A DNA stretch of 64,000 nucleotides from Knoellia sp. p5-6-4 (lineage in GTDB: Bacteria; Actinomycetota; Actinomycetes; Actinomycetales; Dermatophilaceae), in contig NZ_JARGZF010000001.1 of the NCBI RefSeq assembly GCF_029222705.1, forward strand, positions 1,608,437 to 1,672,436, in the 5' to 3' direction. Below are positions 59,493 through 64,000 of the stretch, in pieces. Each line of letters starts with the position of its first letter. Position 1 is the stretch's first letter. The notes under the pieces were generated by a model, which saw only the letters and a program-made list of their open reading frames with translations, did not search any database and was not told the DNA's origin. The translations under genes were made by a program, and so were the position numbers.

Positions 59493-61217
59493 TCAGACGT
59501 GGCGACGGGCCGTCACCACCCGGAACCGGCTCGCCACGAAGGCAGCGTCGACGTAGGCCGCGTTGGCCGCCGGGTTGGCGCCGGTGCCGTGGTAGTCGGA
59601 GAACGCGGCCGTCTGGTTGACGAAGACCTGCCCGGTGAGGTTCTCGGAGAGCGCCACGCCTGCGTCGGCGGCCGCCTCGCGAGCGTGCTCCAGGACCTCC
59701 TCGGAGGTCGAGTAGACCGCGGCCGTCATGGCGCCGTGCTCGCGGACGGTGTCGCGGAACTGCGCCAGCGACTGCTCCGTCGACGCCGTGCCGATGAGGA
59801 ACGTGACCGGCCCGAAGCACTCGCGGGTGTAGACGTCCTCACGGCTGGCGTCGATGGCGACGAGCCCAGGGGCGCGGACGACCGCGTCCGGGTATGCCGG
59901 GTGGCTCACCTCGCGGGAGTCCAGCACCACCGTGCCGCCCGCCTCCTCGGCGAGGTCTGCGATGCCACTGGCGTTGGCGCGCACCCCCTCGTTGACGGTG
60001 GCACCGAGCAGCTCGACGGCCTTGGCGTCGTCGCCGGTGAGCCTGCCGATCGCGGAGCCGAGCCGCTGGCCGAACTCCTCGAAGGACAGGTGGCCCTCGT
60101 CGGTGTCGATGCCGTCGCGGGGGACGTAGACGTTCTGCGGGGTGGTGCACATCTGACCGGAGTAGAGCGTCAGCGAGAAGGCGAGGTTGCCGAGCACGCC
60201 GCGCAGGTTGTCGGTCGAGTCGACGACGACCGTGTTGACGCCGGCCTTCTCGGTGTAGACCAGCTGGCCGCGGGCGGCGCCGTTCTCCTCGAGCCAGGTG
60301 CCGAACCCGGGCCCACCCGTGTAGTCGATGACCTTGACCTCGTCGCGCTCGGCCAGGACCTTGGCCAGGCCCTCGCCGTCGGCCTCGGCGGCCAGCTGGA
60401 CGAGGGCGGGGTCGAAACCGGCGTCACGCAGCACGGTGCGGGCGGCCTCGACCGAGATCGCCAGCGGCAGCACGGCGCGCGGGTGCGGCTTGACGATCAC
60501 CGGGTTGCCGGTGACGAGCGAGGCGAAGAGGCCGGGGTAGCCGTTCCAGGTGGGGAACGTGTTGCAGCCGATCACCAGGGCGATGCCGCGCGGCACCACC
60601 CGGTAGTCCTTCCGCATCCGGATCGAGGCGTCGCTGCCGTCCTTGGCCCGGCCGGGCTTGACCCACTCGACGGAGGCGGGCACGCGCTCCTGCTCGACCA
60701 TCCCGGCGACGATGGACTCCAGCGCCCGGTCCTGGGCGTGCGGCCCGGCCGCCTGGAAGGCCATCACGAACGGCTGGCCGGTCGTGTGCATCACGGCGTT
60801 GGCCATCTCGAACGACCGCTTGTTGATGGCGTCGACGATCTCGAGGCAGACGGCCGCGCGGACCCTCGCCCCTGCGTCGCGCCAGGCGGGGAGGGCTGCC
60901 TCGGCGGCGGCGACGGCCGCGTCGACGTCGAGGTGCGGGTAGGCGACGCCGAGGGCCGGGCCGTAGGGCGACACCTCGTCGCCGACCGTGGTGCCGTCGG
61001 TGGGCTGGTCGGCCAGCGCCGCGAACGGCTTGCCGAGGTGGGCCTCGTAGGCGGCCTTCCCCTGCTCGGCGGCCCCCTCGCCGTAGACCCGGGGCGACGG
61101 GGACTCCGGGTAGCGCGAGAAGTAGGTGCGGGCGGCCAGCGCTGCTGCCGCCTCGTCGAGCTCGGCGCTGTGCCGCTCGACGAGCGGGTGGGTGGCGGGC
61201 GTCGTTGCCGTCGTCAT
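59493..61217 (-). CDS. paaN: phenylacetic acid degradation protein PaaN
   Basis: A 574-residue aldehyde-dehydrogenase-fold protein of the phenylacetate pathway. Active-site Cys in LYSGQMCTTPQNVYV, nucleotide-binding region VPRGIALVIGCNTFPTWNGYPG and IDYTGGPGFGTWLEENG, C-terminal NQTAAFSDYHGTGANPAAN. It lacks the MaoC-like hydratase domain of PaaZ, so it is the short PaaN type acting on the ring-opened semialdehyde. Leaderless at ATG 61217, divergent from paaH-paaI. Confidence 0.88.
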   Translation of the reverse strand: MTTATTPATHPLVERHSAELDEAAAALAARTYFSRYPESPSPRVYGEGAAEQGKAAYEAHLGKPFAALADQPTDGTTVGDEVSPYGPALGVAYPHLDVDAAVAAAEAALPAWRDAGARVRAAVCLEIVDAINKRSFEMANAVMHTTGQPFVMAFQAAGPHAQDRALESIVAGMVEQERVPASVEWVKPGRAKDGSDASIRMRKDYRVVPRGIALVIGCNTFPTWNGYPGLFASLVTGNPVIVKPHPRAVLPLAISVEAARTVLRDAGFDPALVQLAAEADGEGLAKVLAERDEVKVIDYTGGPGFGTWLEENGAARGQLVYTEKAGVNTVVVDSTDNLRGVLGNLAFSLTLYSGQMCTTPQNVYVPRDGIDTDEGHLSFEEFGQRLGSAIGRLTGDDAKAVELLGATVNEGVRANASGIADLAEEAGGTVVLDSREVSHPAYPDAVVRAPGLVAIDASREDVYTRECFGPVTFLIGTASTEQSLAQFRDTVREHGAMTAAVYSTSEEVLEHAREAAADAGVALSENLTGQVFVNQTAAFSDYHGTGANPAANAAYVDAAFVASRFRVVTARRHV

Positions 61218-61224
61218 GACCACC

Positions 61225-61230
61225 ACTGTA
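61225..61230 (-). promoter_or_regulatory. leaderless promoter -10 box of paaN
   Basis: TACAGT 7 nt before ATG 61217 on the minus strand. Confidence 0.55.
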
Positions 61231-61335
61231 GTCGGCGCGATGTGACGCCGGGACCGCCGGAACGCAGGCTGGGTGTCACACGCCGGGCGTCGACGGGTCG
61301 CGGCGCGGCGGACCTGCGGGTGCGACCATGACGCC

Positions 61336-62541
61336 ATGACACCGCCGTCGGAGGCAGCTCCCCCACACCCTGCCCACCAACCCGTCTCGGTCGTCGGCGC
61401 AGGGGCCATGGGCGCCGGCATCGCGCAGGTGGCCGCATCGGCAGGCCACCCCGTCACCCTCGTCGACGCCGTCAGCGGCGTGGTCGAGAAGGCCGTGGCC
61501 GGCATCATCGCCAGCCTCCAGCGCCAGGAGGCCAAGGGCCGGATCAGCTCCGCCCAGCTCGAGGAGACCGTCGAGCGCATCACCCCCGTCGACTCGGTGT
61601 CGCAGCTGCCCGCCAGCACCCTCGTGATCGAGGCCGTCCGCGAGGACCTCGAGACCAAGCGCGCCCTGTTCGCGCAGCTCGCCGAGCGCCAGCGGCCCGA
61701 CACCGTGCTGGCCAGCAACACCTCCAGCCTCGACATCGGCGCCATCGCCGAGGGCCTTCCCGAGCCCGGCCGGGTGATCGGCCTGCACTTCTTCAACCCG
61801 CCGCCGGCGATGCGACTCGTCGAGGTGGTGCGCGGCCGGGAGTCGGCCGCCTCGGTCGTCGAGACGGCGGCCGACCTCATGCGGGCCTGGGGCAAGACGC
61901 CGGTGGTATGCGCCTCCACGCCGGGCTTCATCGTCAACCGGGTGGCCCGGCCGTACTACGGCGAGGCGCAGCGCATGCTCATGGACGGCGTCGCCGACGC
62001 CGCGACCCTCGACGCGGCCGTGCGCTCGGCCGGCTTCCGCATGGGTCCCCTCGAGCTGACCGACCTGATCGGCCAGGACGTCAACCTCGCGGTCGGCACC
62101 AGCGTCTGGGAGCAGACCGGACGCGACCCGCGCTACGCCCCGACCGCCCTGCAGCAGGACCTCGTCGCCGCCGGCCACCTGGGCCGCAAGACGGGTCGAG
62201 GCGTCTACACCTACGGCAGTGACGGCCGCCCGCTCGAGCCCGCTGCCGACCAGGCCCGGGTCGCCGAGCTGCTCGCCGGGCCCGTGGAGACCAACCCGGT
62301 CGCGCGCACCCTGGCGATGCTGGTCAACGAGGCGGTGGACCTCGTCCACCGCGGCGAGGCGAGCCCCGAGGACGTCGACACCGCCATGACCCTCGGCACC
62401 AACTACCCCAGGGGCCCCATCGCGTGGGGCCGTGAGATCGGGTATGCCGTGGTGGCGGACCAGCTCGCGACCCTCGACCGCGCGTTCCCGGGCGGACGGT
62501 ACCGACCGAGCCCCGCCCTGGCGGGAGGCGGCGCCCGATGA
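61336..62541 (+). CDS. paaH: 3-hydroxyacyl-CoA dehydrogenase PaaH
   Basis: A 401-residue NAD enzyme oxidising 3-hydroxyadipyl-CoA in phenylacetate breakdown. NAD loop VVGAGAMGAGIAQVAASAG (18-36), VIEAVREDLETKRALF, catalytic His in IGLHFFNPPPAMRLVEVV, and a C-terminal pair of dimerisation domains (GFIVNRVARPYYGEA and LAMLVNEAVDLVHRGEAS). The two C-terminal domains give the longer PaaH type. ATG 61336; the nearby ATG 61328 runs into a stop after three codons. Coupled to paaI by ATGA. Confidence 0.9.
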   Translation: MTPPSEAAPPHPAHQPVSVVGAGAMGAGIAQVAASAGHPVTLVDAVSGVVEKAVAGIIASLQRQEAKGRISSAQLEETVERITPVDSVSQLPASTLVIEAVREDLETKRALFAQLAERQRPDTVLASNTSSLDIGAIAEGLPEPGRVIGLHFFNPPPAMRLVEVVRGRESAASVVETAADLMRAWGKTPVVCASTPGFIVNRVARPYYGEAQRMLMDGVADAATLDAAVRSAGFRMGPLELTDLIGQDVNLAVGTSVWEQTGRDPRYAPTALQQDLVAAGHLGRKTGRGVYTYGSDGRPLEPAADQARVAELLAGPVETNPVARTLAMLVNEAVDLVHRGEASPEDVDTAMTLGTNYPRGPIAWGREIGYAVVADQLATLDRAFPGGRYRPSPALAGGGAR

Positions 62542-62939
62542 CCGACCTCCAGCACGTCGAACGCATGTGGCAGGACGACGAGGCTTCCCGGGCACTCGGC
62601 ATGGACGCCGTCGTGATCGAGGTCGACCACGCCGAGGTGCGCATGACCATCACCGACGCCATGGTCAACGGGCACGACATCGCCCACGGCGGCTACATCT
62701 TCACCCTGGCGGACTCGGCGTTCGCGCTGGCCTGCAACAGCCGCGGCCAGACCACGGTCGCTGCGGGGGCGGACATCACCTTCATCGCCGCGGCGAGGCG
62801 CGGCGACGTCCTCGTGGCCGAGGCGCGGGTGCGCACGGCATACGGCCGCAACGGCATCACCGACGTGACCGTCACCCGGGAGGACGACGGTGCGGTGATC
62901 GCCGAGTTCCGCGGTCGGTCGCGCGCCGTGCGGGCGTAG
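62538..62939 (+). CDS. paaI: hydroxyphenylacetyl-CoA thioesterase PaaI
   Basis: A 133-residue hotdog-fold thioesterase: VNGHDIAHGGYIFTLADSAFALACNSRG carries the family's HGG and Asp active-site region, followed by ADITFIAAARRGDVLVAEARV. PaaI hydrolyses dead-end phenylacetyl-CoA derivatives to release CoA. ATG 62538 overlaps the paaH stop by 4 nt. Confidence 0.92.
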   Translation: MTDLQHVERMWQDDEASRALGMDAVVIEVDHAEVRMTITDAMVNGHDIAHGGYIFTLADSAFALACNSRGQTTVAAGADITFIAAARRGDVLVAEARVRTAYGRNGITDVTVTREDDGAVIAEFRGRSRAVRA

Positions 62940-62990
62940 ACGACGCACAGGGCTTTTCCCGAGGCGGACATTCCACGCATACTGTCCGGC

Positions 62991-63011
62991 GGCCGGGGGA
63001 CCACCCCGGCC
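62991..63011 (+). terminator. possible terminator after paaI
   Basis: 8-bp stem GGCCGGGG / CCCCGGCC with a 5-nt loop, followed by TGCTGTTGT. It could also lie in the leader of the next gene. Confidence 0.4.
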
Positions 63012-63043
63012 TGCTGTTGTCCGCATCACCTCCAGGGAGACCC

Positions 63044-64000
63044 ATGGGACGGCACACCGCGCCCAGGACTCGCCGCCACGCTCGGCCCCCACGACGTCTC
63101 GGCACCGGCGCCTCCGCCGCGCTCGCCGCCGCCCTGACCGCCGCAGTGGCGGTGCCCACCACCCTGCTCTGGCTCGACCCCGGCGAGGCCGCGACCGGCC
63201 CGGCAGGCGCGGCGGGCTGCCCGCAGCGGCCGGTCGTCTCCGTCGCCGTCGCGCAGCAGATCGCGCCCGTGGTGCAGGCCGCCGCCAAGCGGGCGACCGC
63301 AGCCGGGGTCTGTGCGAGCTACTCGGTGCAGGCCGCCGCCCCCGCGGCCGTCGCCGCCGCCATCGCGGCCGGTGACAGCCCCGACGCCTGGGTGTCCGAC
63401 TCCTCCCTGTGGGTCGAGCAGCTCGCCGCCACCGAGCCGGCGAACCCGTGGCGGGTTGCCGCGTCCGTCGCCAGCAGCCCCATCGTGCTCGCCATGCCCA
63501 CCCACCTCGCCGCCAAGGTCGGCTCCGCCCGCCCGCAGTGGCGCACCCTGCTCACCGGCGCGACCCCTGTGCGGATGGCCGACCCGGAGGCCGATGCCAC
63601 CGGCCGCCTCGCACTCTTCACCGTGCGCTCCGCCCTCGGCAGCTCGGAGGCGGCCCGCAGGATCTCCGGCGCGAGCATGATCCGCCTCTCGCGCACCGCG
63701 GCGGGCTCCGAGTCCGAGCTCTTCGACGCCTACGCCCAGGAGCCGGAGAGCTCCCCTGCCTTCCCGGCGTCCGAGCAGGCCGTCGCCGGCTTCAACCGCA
63801 AGCACCCCGCGGCCACGCTGGCGGCGGTGATCCCCGCCGAGGGCACCGCGACACTCGACTACCCCTGGTCGACCGCAGACGGGCTGGCCCCGGGCAAGCG
63901 GGCCCTGACCGACCGGCTCCTCGCCGAGGTCCGCTCCGAGAAGGGCGCGGCCGACGTGGCCGCGGCCGGCTTCCGAGCGGCAGGCGGCTCCGGCTCACCG
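63044..64000 (+). CDS. secreted solute-binding-type protein, N-terminal part (runs off the window)
   Basis: The frame from ATG 63044 (GGGAGA 4 nt upstream) is open to the right edge, 319 residues visible. An Arg/Pro-rich N-terminus and a hydrophobic segment (ASAALAAALTAAVAVPTTLLW) form a signal or anchor; after Cys-rich AGCPQRP follows a periplasmic-binding fold of the molybdate/substrate-binding (SBP_bac_11) type: IAAGDSPDAWVSDSSLWVEQL, SSPIVLAMPTHLA, WRTLLTG, VRMADPEADATGRLA. In actinobacteria this domain is often followed by a von Willebrand A domain, which would lie outside the window. Confidence 0.8.
   Translation, partial: MGRHTAPRTRRHARPPRRLGTGASAALAAALTAAVAVPTTLLWLDPGEAATGPAGAAGCPQRPVVSVAVAQQIAPVVQAAAKRATAAGVCASYSVQAAAPAAVAAAIAAGDSPDAWVSDSSLWVEQLAATEPANPWRVAASVASSPIVLAMPTHLAAKVGSARPQWRTLLTGATPVRMADPEADATGRLALFTVRSALGSSEAARRISGASMIRLSRTAAGSESELFDAYAQEPESSPAFPASEQAVAGFNRKHPAATLAAVIPAEGTATLDYPWSTADGLAPGKRALTDRLLAEVRSEKGAADVAAAGFRAAGGSGSP

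Larger units (their letters stand above)
51..62843. repeat. dispersed motif GTATGCC (mostly GTATGCCG), at least 42 copies
   Basis: By eye, GTATGCC starts on the plus strand at 51, 3264, 5322, 12691, 17575, 17993, 21503, 28830, 32603, 32882, 35428, 36981, 37967, 43631, 45880, 49299, 53631, 59892 and 62442; its complement GGCATAC starts at 777, 1031, 2843, 7731, 9836, 12680, 14474, 17728, 20038, 24750, 30550, 32637, 37032, 38351, 41833, 44065, 45902, 50514, 51504, 53145, 58031, 58903 and 62837. All but those at 36981 and 58903 extend to GTATGCCG. Copies occur in genes and spacers and in both orientations. Confidence 0.85.

Noticed and set aside
51-62843. GTATGCCG as a Chi or KOPS-type polar chromosome motif
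   Set aside because: The two orientations are about equally frequent (19 and 23) with no local strand bias.
1-64000. CRISPR arrays, rRNA genes and toxin-antitoxin pairs
   Set aside because: No regularly spaced repeats, no rRNA-like sequence and no recognisable pair of small overlapping toxin-antitoxin genes were found.

Overview
The window is chromosomal DNA from a high-GC actinobacterium. Most genes have GC-rich third codon positions. There is a mycothiol-dependent-type enzyme, a Dcd of the actinobacterial bifunctional type, amphi-Trp and DUF6584/DUF6458 small proteins, a phenylacetate pathway, and many leaderless starts (TAnnnT 6-8 nt before ATG/GTG). The gene mix and a very frequent 8-mer, GTATGCCG, fit Micrococcales, probably the Intrasporangiaceae; that family assignment is inference. 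About 60 genes are supported, plus one tRNA-Gly(CCC), two pseudogenes and eight hairpin terminators (one weak).

Layout. 1-3.2 kb: end of a drug exporter, then the dcd-cutA-hydrolase operon and ltrA. 3.35-7.6 kb: tRNA-Gly followed by a less orderly stretch (gene-poor DNA, a GlxA-type AraC regulator, a frameshifted MFS remnant, a two-domain VOC protein, a CPBP protease). 7.6-14.2 kb: a membrane alpha/beta hydrolase, a diacylglycerol kinase/amphi-Trp/PAP2 operon, a YcaQ-type glycosylase, an SRPBCC protein and a methyltransferase. 14.2-22.5 kb: a seven-gene operon whose genes overlap by 1-4 nt, encoding an oligopeptide-type ABC importer together with AnmK and a serine hydrolase; this looks like a cell-wall fragment recovery operon. 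22.6-24.5 kb: a small zinc-ribbon protein, a SpoIIE-type phosphatase and an acidic protein. 24.5-28.8 kb: six overlapping genes (DUF6584, a uridine-kinase-like P-loop enzyme, PIG-L deacetylase, NodS-type methyltransferase, degenerate acyl-CoA dehydrogenase, GT2 glycosyltransferase), probably an uncharacterised amino-sugar modification pathway. 28.9-35.4 kb: DUF1269, SOUL, PLDc_N, FadE5-like acyl-CoA dehydrogenase with operator-like palindromes, CHAP amidase, DUF6458, VOC and an HNH pseudogene. 35.4-42.7 kb: thioredoxin-NHL protein, RelA/SpoT-type synthetase, DUF4232 protein, nitrilase family, CopD-CtaG fusion. 42.7-48.4 kb: mycothiol-type enzyme, MarR/DHA2 pair, MHS transporter/ArgE-like pair. 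48.5-54.1 kb: three-gene 2-oxoacid dehydrogenase (E1 alpha, E1 beta, E2), aldo/keto reductase, lipoprotein. 54.2-64 kb: secreted subtilase, Pat aminotransferase, small membrane protein, paaN divergent from paaH-paaI, and the start of a secreted solute-binding protein cut by the window edge.

Two global signals stand out. The 7-mer GTATGCC occurs at least 42 times in both orientations, 40 of them as GTATGCCG, inside and between genes; two inverted pairs form perfect terminator stems, as uptake-signal sequences do in Neisseria and Haemophilus. Leaderless promoters precede at least 15 genes, including a divergent pair separated by only 27 bp. Catabolic genes for branched or aromatic amino acids (aminotransferase, 2-oxoacid dehydrogenase, acyl-CoA dehydrogenase, paaN/H/I) lie in the right half of the window.
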